Shown in pieces: positions 32,991 through 44,285 of a stretch of DNA of 64,000 nt. A program made the translations under genes and the position numbers. The DNA lies in assembly GCF_047511655.1 (NCBI RefSeq), contig NC_133390.1:125603583-125667582 (forward strand), written 5' to 3'. Under the pieces are notes generated by a model. It was not told where the DNA came from and did no database searches. It worked only from the letters and a program-made list of their open reading frames with translations. The DNA comes from Castor canadensis (lineage: Eukaryota > Chordata > Mammalia > Rodentia > Castoridae). Every line of letters starts with the position of its first letter. The first letter of the stretch is position 1.

Positions 32991-33100
32991 GAAGAGAGAG
33001 AGAGAGAAAGAGAAGGAAAGAAAAGAGGGAGGGAGGAAGGGAGGGAGGGAGGAAGGAAAGAAGCAAGGAAGGAAACAAGGAAGGAAGGAAGGAAAGGAAA
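32991..33100. repeat. (GA)n/(GAAA)n/(GGAA)n purine microsatellite grown from a SINE tail
   Basis: It begins directly at the poly(A) tail of the B1-B1-dID element and passes from GA to GAAA, GGGA and GGAA units without a break, apart from two isolated C. Lys/Arg/Glu- or Ser/Leu-rich open frames across it are artefacts. Confidence 0.95.
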
Positions 33101-34224
33101 TATGGAAGCCTAGGCATTTTTATGTTAAGTTTGATGAAGAAATGGGAAGTTGTGGAGAGGCATGGCTGGACAAAGGGGGAATGATCCAATGGTAATACAT
33201 GTCAGAACTCAGCAGACCTGTTCAGATTCTTCTGTGTCTCTGTGTTATCAGAAATATGGATCTTCTTTCCCTCCATTTTTCAGGAGGCAGCTTTCAAAGG
33301 AGGGTCTTATGAGCTGCTCCAGGGATGAAGATCAAGAAGAGACCTTCCTGCTTTTCCTGTTTTTTCAAAAGTCAAGATGCCATACTTTGGGATAGGATCC
33401 TGGGTCCCATCACTGGAATAATCTCAAAGCTTCTTACTCATAAACTATTCCCTGAGCTAGAAAAACAAACAGCCAGGCTCCTCTGGCATCTCCCTTCCCT
33501 GCCAGGGTCTTTTTCTCTGTGTGTCTCCAGCGTGGTAGCATTAGGGACATTGAACTCCTTATATGGCAGCCCAAGGCTCAAAGGCTTCAGTCCCATGAGT
33601 GGGACAGACAAAATTCTGGTGGTAGCTGTATTGCTTTTTCTAACTTATAGCAAGCCACCCAGTGTGACACAAAGGCCTGCCCAGCTTCAAGGGGAGGGAG
33701 CCTGCACTGCACTTCTTGATGAGGAAGGGGAAAGGGTCTGACAAAGCTGGGACCAGAAATATTGTTGCTATTTTTGTAAATACAATCTGCTACCTATGCC
33801 TAAGAGTATTTAGGTAGAGCAGGGGGATGGAATTGTTCTATGGGGACAGAGAAAGTGGAGCGAATTTGACTTTGGCAAACAACTGGAATAGTGCCAGACT
33901 GGGATTCAATAAAGAAAGAAGTTTTGAAGGTTCTGGATTCTCTGAAGGTAGAACAAATATTCTGCACTTAAGTATTGAGTGTGGGCTGTTGAGCATTTCC
34001 ATGGTCCAGTCCCCCTGCCAAGTGTGTCCAGGACTGACCTACTAGGATAGTGACTGCAGGAGGAAATCTTCATGAGAACTGAAAAGGCTAGAGGACTGGG
34101 CAAAGCTAGAAGTTAAAAAATTTTAAACTTTAAAAAAAAAATTAAGGCACATAAAGCCCAGATTTCCAGGTACAGGTTTAGTAAGTTTACCAATTGGTTG
34201 AAACTGGAAATGAACATTCATAGG
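33101..34224. other. No recognisable gene or repeat
   Basis: About 1.1 kb. The 138-codon plus-strand frame at 33325-33741 is one of the longer non-L1 frames in the window, but it has no domain, no Kozak context of note and no splice evidence. I treat it as chance. Confidence 0.45.
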
Positions 34225-34715
34225 CTATGGTTGATGTACTTTCTATATAAAAATGAACATAGAATTTAAAAAAGCTGTTGAAATCGCCATAAAGAAAGGG
34301 ACTAAGGTAGGAAGGAGAAAAATGAAGGAGATGAACCAATTTGAGTTATAATACATATATGCATGGAGATTTCATAATGAAACTCCCTGTATAACTATTT
34401 TAAAGAAACAAAAATGTCTTTTTTTCAAATATGGAGGTCAGGAAGGTAAAACAGGTCCCGTTTGGGGATCGGTACCAATGGAAAAGGGGAGGATACAGGA
34501 AAGGATGAAGGAAGGTGAATATGATGGAAGTATTATGTACTATGTGTGAAAATAGAAAAACGAGACCTGTTGAAAGTATTCTAAGGGGAGGGGGCAAAGG
34601 AGAAAGATGGAAGGGGTGAATTTAACTAAGGTGTATTGTAAGCACTTTTGTAAATGTCACAATGAGCCCCCAGTGCAACAACAATATGATAATTAAAAAA
34701 AATAAAAACAAAACC
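34225..34715 (+). mobile_element. LINE-1 3' UTR only, sense (ACAACAATA-tail family)
   Basis: It aligns along its length with 63095-63590: GAACATAGAATTT..., TCGCCATAAAGAAAGGGACTAAGG..., GATGAACCAATTTGAG..., AACTCCCTGTATAACTATTTTAAAG..., ATTGTAAGCACTTTTGTAAATG..., and CCCCCAGTGCAACAACAATATG near the end. No ORF2 is present, so truncation fell inside the 3' UTR. Confidence 0.85.
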
Positions 34716-35404
34716 AAAGAAGATCAAGTGTGCAACAAGTAAAGTAAATCAGGATCTCTGCTTTGAATTGTAGAATTTTGTAGTCAGAAGTGATGATGCT
34801 ATAGTGGAAAATGTATGTACCTTCTGTTACTTTTTTATGATAGAATATTTCTCCAAAGTGAACATTGCAAAAAGAATGGATAATAGATTTGGAGCTTACA
34901 CAATTTTATTTTTGGAACCCTGCCAGTTGGAACAATTGTCCCATTACTTTGCCACCATTGATGCATGACTTGGTGGGAAGGAAGAAACACTGTGGATCAG
35001 GAAATCTGTGATCTGTCTGAGCTCTATCCTAACTGGCTCTGGAACATTCTCTCAGGTCCATTTCTGCTTTATTTTTTAAATCTGGAGTTGGTGCTAAAGA
35101 AATGTTTGATGAATGAATAAATGCACTTAAGCTCTAAAATGTCATGCTTCTTACTTAGCATAGTAATAAGAAAAACAGGAAACCCTTTTGAATAGCAAGC
35201 TGCTTCATCTATCAGAATATGGATTTATCCAAATTCCTGGATTTGTGTTAAGATAAATGCTTAGTAATTTTGCTTAAAATACTTACAAAAAAGCAATTAA
35301 CTTCAGGGCACCCCAATGCCCCAGAGACATTCATTCATGTCATTCATTTCAAGAAGATGAGCGACTCATTTTTATTCACTGGAGATCTCCCTTTAAGCTT
35401 CTTT
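34716..35404. other. No recognisable gene or repeat
   Basis: About 690 bp of unassigned DNA. ATGAATGAATAAATG near 35110-35125 could be the end of an old repeat. Confidence 0.4.
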
Positions 35405-35566
35405 ATCCTTGCTTACCAAAGCGGGGGTCCACGGACCAGCAGCATTAGTATCAGTGTGAACTGGGAGCTTCTTGAAGCTACCACTGCATTTGATTCTGCC
35501 TTTTAAAAAGGGACCCTGGTCATTTATGTGCACACCAAAGTTTGCAAAATGGTGCCACTGCTCAAC
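35405..35566 (-). mobile_element. MER5-like nonautonomous hAT element, antisense
   Basis: ACCAAAGCGGGGGTCCACGG, ACCAGCAGCATTAGTATCAG, TGTGAACTGGGAGCTTCTTG, then GTGCACACCAAAGTTTGC and a terminal GTGCCACTG follow MER5 end to end in reverse orientation. Confidence 0.7.
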
Positions 35567-35811
35567 CCAGCAGCCTGAGGTCTAGTGAAAAGCATTGTCC
35601 CTCCTCACAGTATAGCTACCTTCCCTGCTGTGAAAGAACCTGTCTGTCATGTTTATAACTTATTTGAGTTTCAAGGATGGATACTCCATGACAACCTTGG
35701 AGAAGCCTGGAGAAAATTTCCCTAATTACTAGTCAAACCATATAAATCACCACTTCTTGATGTTTTCAACTACAAAAAATGCAATTTCATATATTTCAAC
35801 ATGATATACTA

Positions 35812-36010
35812 TCCAACATTTAGTGAGTGCTTACACTGCACCAGGCTTGGTGTTAAGTACTATATCAAGGTTTATTCTAATGTACAAAATACTGTGTGAA
35901 GTGAATATTATTCAGCCCATCTTACAGCTGAGGATGCTCAGGACTAGAAGGGTATTTTCCCTAGGTCACTCACATACTTATGAAACAGCTCAGGACCGCA
36001 TCCAGACCCA
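35812..36010 (-). mobile_element. MIR SINE, antisense, near full length
   Basis: CATTTAGTGAGTGCTTACAC, TGCACCAGGCTTGGTGTTAAG, TATTATTCAGCCCATCTTACAGCTGAGGATG, CCTAGGTCACTCACATAC, CCAGACCCAACC follows the reverse consensus through core and 5' end. Confidence 0.8.
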
Positions 36011-36022
36011 ACCCCAGGGTCC

Positions 36023-36090
36023 AGTGTTTCTCAAGATGTGAACTTCAGATCATCACATTAGAACCACATGGGGAGTTGTTAAAATCCTTC
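36023..36090 (+). mobile_element. MER5-like hAT 5' end fragment
   Basis: CCAGTGTTTCTCAAGATGTG, ATCACATTAGAACCACATGG, GGAGTTGTTAAAATCC matches a MER5-type 5' end (CAGTGGTTCTCAAACT..., GAATCACCTGG, GGGCTTGTTAAAA). The rest is lost. Confidence 0.6.
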
Positions 36091-36204
36091 CTAGACATGG
36101 TGCTAGAATTGTGCACAAATCTTGAGAACAAATCAAATCCCACTGCACAGACTGCTTTATTTCCAAGGAGATCATGGAAGTCATGAGAACAGAAACCTTT
36201 TTGT

Positions 36205-36330
36205 TTTCCTTATAATAATCCCATCCAGGGTATTTATTATTATTATTACCATTTTACAGATTAAGAAAATGAACTTCAGAGTGGTTAGAAAAACAAGCAA
36301 GAAAGAAGTTACTCAGAGTAAATGACTACT
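36205..36330 (-). mobile_element. MIR SINE fragment, antisense
   Basis: TATTATTATTATTACC, ATTTTACAGATTAAGAAAATG, AACTTCAGAGTGGTTAG follow the MIR core in reverse (TATTATTATCCCCATTTTACAG..., CTCAGAGAGGTTAAG). Confidence 0.65.
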
Positions 36331-36472
36331 ATGAGACAAAAGAGGAACTTCCATCCAGTTCCTCTTGCTCCATTTCCAGTGCTCTTTTAATGACACCATG
36401 CTCCTTCCTGACCCCTCACATTGCCTTGGCCCCTACAGTGTTCTCTGTAACCCTGGACAGTCCATTTGGCTT

Positions 36473-36585
36473 TTTTTTATTATTCATTTATTCACATGTG
36501 CATACATTGTTTGGGTTATTTCTCCCCCCTGTCCCCTTCCTCCACCTTCTCCCTTCTTCCCCCCTCAATTCCAGGCAGGTCCTGA
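36473..36585 (-). mobile_element. LINE-1 3' terminus only, antisense (G-rich 3' UTR family)
   Basis: A T-rich tail, ATTCATTTATTCACATGTGC, ATACATTGTTTGGGTTATTTC, then a C-rich block and CCAGGCAGGTCCTG match 19425-19536 almost base for base. Only about 110 bp of the element was integrated, an extreme 5' truncation. Confidence 0.9.
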
Positions 36586-37649
36586 TGAGAACAGAAATCT
36601 AACTCACCCAGAACAGAGTAACCATAAGTCCAGTGTCTCCAGGATAGTCCCAGTTAATGAACTTTGTTGTCGTACAGTTACTAAGAGCTTCTTCTTTGAC
36701 TCTCTCAGTATTCTTTTTGGGATGATAAAGAATACAGTCCCCCTGTGTTAGAGAGGAAACTGGATGGGGTTTCTCCCAAGAGATCCTTAGAGGACACCTC
36801 ATTGACAGCTCTCTTGAATTTCTCTGTGAGCTGAGCAAGTCCAAGTCTGCCTCTGAAAATGCCCAGTTCCTTGACCCTTTCTTCCTCCCTCCTCCTATCC
36901 TGACCTATGTGGATCTGCAGGGCCAGGCAGTGGCAGGGAGGATGGCAGTGTGCACGAGGCATTCTCTCAGGGTGCCAGGTTGGTATACCCTGAAAGGTCT
37001 TCTTAAAACCTTATCTGTGCTCTCCTCAGAGTTCTAACCTGGTTCCATTTCTATCCTCCAGGTCACTGGGAGAGCCTTGCCAGAGGCCTCTTCTCTACTG
37101 CTGCAGTGTTTGTGTGTCTTCTAGGCCATAATCTCCCAGGACTGAAAAGGGCAGACTGTTCTGTGGATGGACCCCAGTGTGGGATACAGCACCAAGCTCT
37201 GAGTGAAGTCAAACCCAATAGATAGTCATTGATGGACTAAATGAGGAAATGAATGCAGTCATCAGATTCTTGCCACAGGAGCAGATTTTGACAAACTGGA
37301 GAGGAAGGAGATAAGAAAACTGATGTGTGCACATTTTGTGCTTCAAAGGGGGAAATATAGCATGTGCTCTCCATTCTCTCACCGCTTTCTTTATTCACGA
37401 AGGACTGCAGGAAAGCTGTGCCCAACACATTCACAGTGACCTATTCTGACCATAAGAGGCCAGTAGCAGGCAGGGTTTCTGAGCAGCTTCTCTTGGTGGT
37501 ACACTGGGGCCTCCATGGCTCTTTCCAGTCAATTCTAAGGATCTTATGCTCATCTGCTGGCTTTGTATGTTTTATCATAAACAAGATTTTCTCTTTCTCT
37601 GTGGATTCTTCTTCCTTTAGTTCTAAAGACAAATATATAACACAGTGGA
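36586..37649. other. No recognisable gene or repeat
   Basis: About 1.06 kb. Short overlapping frames at 36599-36844, 36705-36962 and 37364-37654 have no domain. No repeat was identified. Confidence 0.45.
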
Positions 37650-37800
37650 TATGATTGCCCAGGCCTGATTCCCGACTCTGATGCTTACCAGCTGTGTGAG
37701 CGTAGGCAAGTTGCTAACGGTCCTGTGCTTCAATTCCACACCTACAATATGGAGACAGCAATAGTAATTGCGAGCATCAAGGAGTTGATATAAATATTCA
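37650..37800 (+). mobile_element. MIR SINE, sense
   Basis: GCCTGATTCCCGACTCTGATGC, TTACCAGCTGTGTGAGCGTAGG, CAAGTTGCTAACGG, CTGTGCTTCAATTCC, ACAATATGGAGACAGCAATAG follows the forward MIR consensus. Confidence 0.8.
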
Positions 37801-38062
37801 GTTCTTTAGTTTCACTAGCCATATCTTGAGTGTTTCATAGCCTTGTGTGGTAGGGAACCACTATACTTGTCAGAACCAATATAGACATTTCCATTGCTGC
37901 AGAAAGTTCTAGCATCTGAGCACTCAGTAAGTGCTGAAAAAATGCAAAATTTTATGCCCCAAATTCCAAATAACTTCAAATGCATTTATCAGATTCTTAA
38001 CTCTTCAGTCAGCTCTCATTCTAGGAGACAAATGCAAATCATCTGAATCAACCTTTGTCTTC

Positions 38063-38130
38063 TTTTTTCTCCTTCCTTCCTTCCTTCATTCCTCTTTTCT
38101 TCCTTTCTTCCTTCTTCCTCACTTCATTTT
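38063..38130. repeat. (TTCC)n pyrimidine tract
   Basis: Imperfect CTTCC/TTCC repeats of about 70 bp. Phe/Ser/Leu-rich frames over it are artefacts. Confidence 0.85.
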
Positions 38131-39054
38131 CCTTACCTCTCTGTCACTCTCCCAGAAAGATCACCAGAGAGTTTCCTGATTCCTATCACTATTTTATCCC
38201 TACACATCTGTTGTTGGGCCTTCCTAGTAAAATGCCCCGACTCTCCAAACTTACTATTCCAGAGTCACAACAGCACTTGGATCCAAGTGTTCATAGTACT
38301 CCAGACATACTGCCCTTGGGAGATGCTTCAGTTTTATGAATCAGAAAACTTAGTCTTTCTACCAACTTCATCTTTTCCCTTTCTCAAAGTGAAAGATTTT
38401 GACATAGATAAATGGAATCCTACTAAATTATTTGTAGTAGCAAATGTCACTGAATGAGATCAGCCAAGCACTGTTGCCACGGGCCACAGCATAGGCCTCA
38501 GAGACACAGGCTAGTAGTAGGGAGGTTCTGTTGATAGCCGTCACTGTAACAAGATGTGACCACTATTGCTTTCTGAAAAGACCATAATGGATATTGATTC
38601 TTAGTTTGAGAGTTTGGCTCATTAAAATACCAAAAAGAATTCTATGGGGAATGAGCTATATTGATTGGTTCATTTTGTTTTATGGGTTTGTTTCCTATGT
38701 AACATGTAATTGTATTTTATAGTTACTATAATATGCAAGAATTAAAGACCTAATTTGGCTAAACAAGAATTGGTTTATAAATTATGAAACACTCTCTCCC
38801 ATCAAACTCATGGATAATTAAACAAAATTTTAGCCAATGTTATCTCTGTAGATTGTTTTACACTAGGGTGGGAGATGAAGAATGGGAAAAGGACTTTTAT
38901 TCTTCCTGTCACTTTTTCACTTTTGTAGCATTTAAGCCACTAGTGATAAGTTTAGGGATTTCAGACAAGGCTGTTACATTTGTGCTAAGGTCTATTAAAA
39001 TGTCTTTTCTTTCACATTACTTTGCTTTTAAAATCTCAAAATGAGTTGCCTTCA
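38131..39054. other. No recognisable gene or repeat
   Basis: About 900 bp of unassigned AT-leaning DNA. Confidence 0.45.
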
Positions 39055-39150
39055 GTGGTGTGATAAGAAGAACATAGGTTCTGAAGGAATTTAGACTTAA
39101 TTCAAATTCTGCTTTTTTGCCTCATGTTTGAACTGAGACAGGTTACTGAA
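39055..39150 (+). mobile_element. MIR SINE fragment, sense
   Basis: GAACATAGGTTCTGAAGG, AGACTTAATTCAAATTCTGC, ACTGAGACAGGTTACTG loosely follow the forward MIR 5' half (GGCTCTGGAGCC, GGGTTCGAATCCCGGCTCTGCC, GCAAGTTACTTAAC). Confidence 0.45.
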
Positions 39151-39224
39151 TGGGATATTTTGAGATTTTTTTAGAAACAACTTTTTCCCACCCAAGTAGA
39201 ATAAACTCTAATAACTTCTCCTCC

Positions 39225-39550
39225 CTTCTTATTTCAGTAACTAGATTTTACCTCCATTGTGTTTTGGTTCTATACCTAGCCATGGGATACTCTTTGGACA
39301 ATAGGAAGTTAGCAGACATGATGTAAACAGTAGTTTGAAAAATGCATGTAAGTTGAGATCCCTATGACATTCTTATTTCACAGCTATGAGGAGGACATGC
39401 CAGGATTAGCCATCTGTCCCAGGAGAAGGAGCAAAAAAGAACCAACCTCAACCTAGACTATCTAGCTTATGACCCACTTGTCTATCTGTGAGCCAAATAA
39501 GGAATTATTGCTGTGTGTTGCTAAGATGTGCATCACAGGTAACTGACAGC
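39225..39550 (+). mobile_element. MaLR/ERVL-type solo LTR, sense
   Basis: GGACAATAGGAAGTTAGCAG, CATGAGG-like block, CTGTCCCAGGAGAAGGAGC, CCAACCTCAACCTAGACTATC, GAGCCAAATAAGG, ATTGCTGTGTGTTGC follow the layout of the LTR at 29365-29790, ending in an AATAA-like poly(A) region. Confidence 0.55.
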
Positions 39551-40262
39551 TTCCCAGCTTCCTTTACCCCTGTCTTGGTCTACCATTTGGGGGGGGGTGT
39601 TCTTTTTTAGCACTACCCTTAGAGAGGAGGGGCACAGAGCCCAGAACAAAGAGGTCCATCAATAGGCTGAATGGGAATACACATCAACTGGCAAAACAAG
39701 TCTTTCTGTTGCCAAGAGCCAAGTTCATTGAAGCAGGAAAGAATCTGTGGATTATACAAAGCAAGTGACTGAAGGACTAAGAACATAGTTTTTCCAGTAT
39801 GGAACACAGACTCAGGAACAATGCTAGTGAAATAGGTCAGCCTGCCACAAAGTGAAGTGGTAGACAGAGGAAGCAGTTTCTGAGGGGAGGGCTGTAGAAC
39901 ATGTATCAAAAATCACATTGACCATTCATATGTATAATTTTATGTCTATGTATCAGTTAAAATATATTTGATTTATAAAAAAAAGCTAAAGGTTGCTTTA
40001 AGACAAAAGCATGTGAGATTTCTCACAAAGAAAGAAAATGGGAAAGACAAGGTTAGAGAAAAATAGAAAATATGGCTGAGTGAAAAGTGACTAGCAGGAA
40101 AAAGAAACAAGAATGCTAAAGCTCTACAAAGAAGGAAACCAGTAATATGCAGAGAAACTTATTCAAAAACACATAGAAATCAGAGCTACCAGGTAGGGTG
40201 GGGCAGAAAGCACAAGGATTGGTATAAGTCTACATTAGGAGACCCCCCTTTCCATGGAACAC
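39551..40262. other. No recognisable gene or repeat
   Basis: About 700 bp. A G9 run at 39589-39597 is the only notable local feature. Confidence 0.4.
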
Positions 40263-40345
40263 TTTTTTTGGTGGTACTGGGATTTGAACTCAGGGCTTTA
40301 CACTTCCAAGGCAGGCCCTCTACCTCTTGAGCAACACCTTCAGCC
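40263..40345 (-). mobile_element. Solo dID SINE, antisense
   Basis: T tail, GGTGGTACTGGGATTTGAACTC, then a long-form middle (CACTTCCAAGGCAGGCCCTC) and GAGCAACACCTTCAGCC. No B1 half. Confidence 0.85.
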
Positions 40346-40609
40346 AAAGACCCTCCTTCTGTACCCTCAGCCACTATATGATAAAAAAAATCTCTGACTC
40401 AAGAGAAATTAAATGTTGTTTCAATGAAGAAATTGCATGAGAGTGACTGCAGTCCCTACATGGTTAGGCTCCATATTGATAACAGGGATGTAATCTGCTC
40501 TATTAACAGACAGACTCCATCCTGCTCTCCTTGCATATAACATGCTAGCCTGCAGGATTCTAAGTACTAGGCAGGTAACTGGAAGTATTTTTGTAAAAAA
40601 AGATCCATA

Positions 40610-43600
40610 GGTTTCCCTAATGTTGGTGCACCCGGCTTCATTAAACACTACTGGACAGAAAAGTACAAATAGACCCCAACACAATGATAATGGGGACTTC
40701 AAAACCCCACTGTCATCAGTAGATAGATCCTCTAGACAAAAAAGTCAACAAAACCTCAGAATTAAATGACACTATAGATCAAATGGACTTAACAGACATC
40801 TAAAGAGTATTTCATCCAGCAGTTGCACAATACGCATTTTTCTCAGTAGCCAGTGGAACTTTCTCTAAATAGCTAATGTTTTAGGATACAAAGCAAGTCA
40901 CAGAAAATATAGGAAAATTGAAAGAACTCCCTGCATCTTATCAGTCCATAATGAAATAAAACTATAACTCAACAGCAAAAAATTACAGAAAATATTCAAA
41001 TAAATGAATATTGAACAACACATTGTGGAATGATCAGTGGGTCATTGAAGAAATAAGAGGGAAAATCCAAAAATTCCTAGAATCAAACAAAAATTAAAAC
41101 ACAGCCTATCAGAATCTTTGGGATGCAGCTAGGCATTGCTAAGAGGAAAGTTGAGAACCATGAATGCCAACATGAAAAAAAAACAAAGAGATCTCATATA
41201 AATAGCCTAATGATGCATTTTCTTAGAAAAATAAGATAACCCAAACACAAAATCAGCAAATGGAAAGAAACAATAAAAATTAGGGCAGAAATAAATGAAA
41301 TAGAGACAAAAAGCAATATACAAATAATCAATAAAACAAAAAGTTGCTTCTTTGAAAAGATAAATAAGATTGAAAAACCAATCTGACCAAAAGGAGAATA
41401 GAAAAGACACAAATTAATAAAATTAAAAATGAAAGGGGAGCTACTACAACAAAAACCAATGAAATCCAGAAGATCATGAGGGATTACTTTGAAAACCTAT
41501 ATTTGAACATATTGGAAAATCTAGAAGAAACTGATAAATTTCTAGATGCATTTGACCTACCAAAATTGAACCAAGAAGATATAAACCACTTTAATAGATC
41601 TATGGCAAGCAATGAGATTGAAGCAGTAATAAAAGTTTCCCAAAAAGAAAAAGCCCAGGAAAACATTAATTCACTGATGAATTCTACCAGAACTTTAAAG
41701 AAATAACACCAATACCCCTCAAACTTTTCCATGAAATAGAAAGGGGAAGAACACTACCATACTGATTCTATTAAGTCAGTATTAGAGTCACTCTAAAACC
41801 CTACAGGACATGCAAAAAAAGAGAATTATGGAACAGTCTCTCTAATAAACATAGATGCAAAAATTCTCAATAAAACATTTGAAAACTGAATTTAACAAAA
41901 CATTAAAAAGATCATACACCATCATCAAGTTGGTTTTATTCCAGGGAAGTAAGGATGACTCAACATACATAAATCAATAAATGTAATTCAGCATATAAAC
42001 AGAATCAAGGACAAAAGTCAAATGATCATCTCACTAGATGAAGAAAATGTCTTTTACAAAATTCAACATCCTTTCATGATAAAAGCTCCAAAGAAACTAG
42101 AAATAGAAGGTATGTACTTCAACATAATAAAGACTGATTATGACAAAACTACAGCTAATCTCACACTAACTGGGGAAAAACTGAAATCATTTCCACTAAA
42201 GCAATAATGAAAAAAGGGTGTCCACTTTCCCTACTCTTATTCAGTATAGTGCTGAATTCCTAGCCACAGGAATTTCTTCCTAGCAAGAGGAAGAAATAAA
42301 AAGGATTCAATAAGGAAGGAAGAAGTCAAATTATCCTATTTGCACATGATACGACTCTGTATTTAAAAGAACCCAAAGATTCCACCAAAAACTCCTAGAT
42401 CTGATAAATAAATTTTTGGTAACATAACAGGACATAAACTCAAGTTAAAAAAATCAGTAGTTATTCTATATACCAAAAATGAACCGACTGAGAAAGAAAT
42501 CAGAGAAACAATCCCATTTATAATAGCTCAAAATATACCTTGGTATAAACTTAACCAAGGAGGTGAAGGGCCTCTACAATGAAAACTATAACACCTCGAA
42601 GAAAGAAATTGAAGAAGGCACCAGAAGGTGGAAAGATCTCCCATGTTCATGGATTAACAGAATTAGTATCATGACAATGACTATATCACCAATATCCATC
42701 AAAATACAAATGTCATTATTCACAGAAATAGAAAAATTCATATAGAAGCTGTAAAAGGCCCTAAATAGCAAAAGTAATACTGAGCAAAAACGGCAATGCT
42801 AGAGGTATCACAATACCAGATGTTAAATTATACTACAGAGCCATAATAACAAAAACAGAAACAGACACTAAGACAAATGGAACAGAATAGAAGACCTAGA
42901 AATAAAACCACACAGTTATAGTCATCTGATATTTAACAAAAGATACCAGAACATACATTGGAGGAAAGACAGGCTCTTCAACAAATGGTGCTGGGAAAAC
43001 TATCTACATTCTGAAGCCTGAAACTAGACCTCTGTCTCTCACCTTGTATAAATACCAACTCCAAATAAGTCAAAGATCTTAATGTAAGACTTGAAACTAC
43101 TAGAGGGAAAACTCTGGAAGATATAGGCACTGGTAATTATTTTCTGAATAGGACTCCAATTGCCCAGGAAATAGCAAAAGTTGACAAATGGGACTGCACA
43201 TAAAAAGAAACAATTACCAGAATCATGAGACAAACCACAGAATGGTATCAAATCTTTGCCAGCTGCTCAACAGGTAAGGGATTAATACATAGAATATACA
43301 AAGCGCTTTAAAAACTAAACAGCAAAAGAAGAAGTAATCCAATTAGTAAATGAGCAAATGAATTGGACAGTTCTCAGAAGAAGATATACAAATGGCTAAT
43401 AAGTACATGAGGAAACATTCAACATCCTTAGGCATAAAGGAAATGGAAATCATACTAAGATTCCATTTCATTCCATTCATATTGGCAATCAAGAGCACAC
43501 ACCACAACAAATGCTGGTGAAGATGCAGGAAAAAAGAAATCCTCATACACTATTACTGGGAATGCAAACCAGTACAACCACTATGGAAATCATTATAGAA

Positions 43601-43799
43601 GTTCCTCAAAAACTAAAAATAAACTTACCTTATAACCCTTCCATACCACTCTTGGGCATATATTTGGAGGCGTATAAATCAATATACAAGAGAGACACCT
43701 GCACACCCATGTTTATTGCAGCTCTCTTCATAATAGCCAAACTATGGAAACAGCCTAGGTGCACAACTGATTAATGGCTAAAGAAAATTATATATATGC

Positions 43800-43850
<51 letters not shown>

Positions 43851-44031
43851 TATACACATATGCACATATAAATATACATATATACAAATACTCTGGAATA
43901 TTAGTCATAAGGAAAAATGAAATTATATCATTTGTAGGAAAATGGATGAATTTGGAAATCAAAATTCTGAATGAGATAATTCAAGTTCAAAAGGCCAAAT
44001 ATCATATGTTTTTGCTCATTCATGGCACCTA
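40610..44031 (+). pseudogene. L1 ORF2 pseudogene (partial endonuclease, reverse transcriptase, C-terminus)
   Basis: In a functional L1, ORF2p nicks DNA and reverse-transcribes its own RNA. Here the reading frame survives only in pieces: 41476-41706 (before the fingers), 42022-42207 (reverse transcriptase motif A region), 42563-42745, 43511-43774 and 43796-44032 (C-terminal tail). Stops and frameshifts lie between them. Motif A keeps SLD at 42031-42039, but the next aspartate is tyrosine (VFYK, 42055-42057). The FADD catalytic box is FAHD at 42339-42350. A TA microsatellite (43788-43888) has expanded inside the C-terminal coding region. The protein cannot be active. Confidence 0.85.
43788..43888. 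repeat. (TA)n microsatellite inside L1 ORF2
   Basis: Alternating TA with sparse G and C (TGTATATAT..., ATACACATATGC), about 100 bp. It sits exactly where intact L1 copies carry a short TATATATACACAATGG-like stretch. Both strands read Tyr/Ile repeats. Confidence 0.95.
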
Positions 44032-44285
44032 GACCTAAAATTATGCTGCTGCTGATGATGATGTTGGAGGGAGAAAGTAAAGTATATTGAGGGGTAAAGA
44101 GAATTGAAGTACATTACATATATACATATGAACATATGAAGACAGCATAATGAAACCCACCAAACACTGTCCTGACAAGGGAGGAGCAGAAGAGGATAGA
44201 ATGGAAATATAATGGAGGGGATGAATTTGTTCAAAGTACATTGTATGCATGCATGAAAATATGACAATAAAATCTCGCACGTTAT

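Larger units (their letters stand above)
40600..44285 (+). mobile_element. LINE-1, sense, about 3.7 kb, decayed
   Basis: The L1 match begins near 40600 inside the endonuclease-coding part of ORF2 (AATGTTGGTGCACCCGGC, TGATAATGGGGACTTC) and continues collinearly through the reverse transcriptase and C-terminal regions. It ends in a 3' UTR of about 250 bp that closes with ATGACAATAAAATC near 44273. The element lacks the 5' UTR, ORF1 and the start of ORF2. It is the longest L1 here and much older than the 50.4-kb copy. Confidence 0.9.

Noticed and set aside
32935-33195. Lys/Glu/Gly-rich frame and its opposite Ser/Leu/Phe frame
   Set aside because: They are composition artefacts of the purine tract after the SINE tail.
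33325-33741. 138-codon plus-strand frame
   Set aside because: No domain, no coding bias and no splice or promoter context. A frame of this length is expected by chance in 64 kb.
43771-44032. Tyr/Ile-rich repeat peptides on both strands
   Set aside because: They are translations of the TA microsatellite within L1 ORF2.
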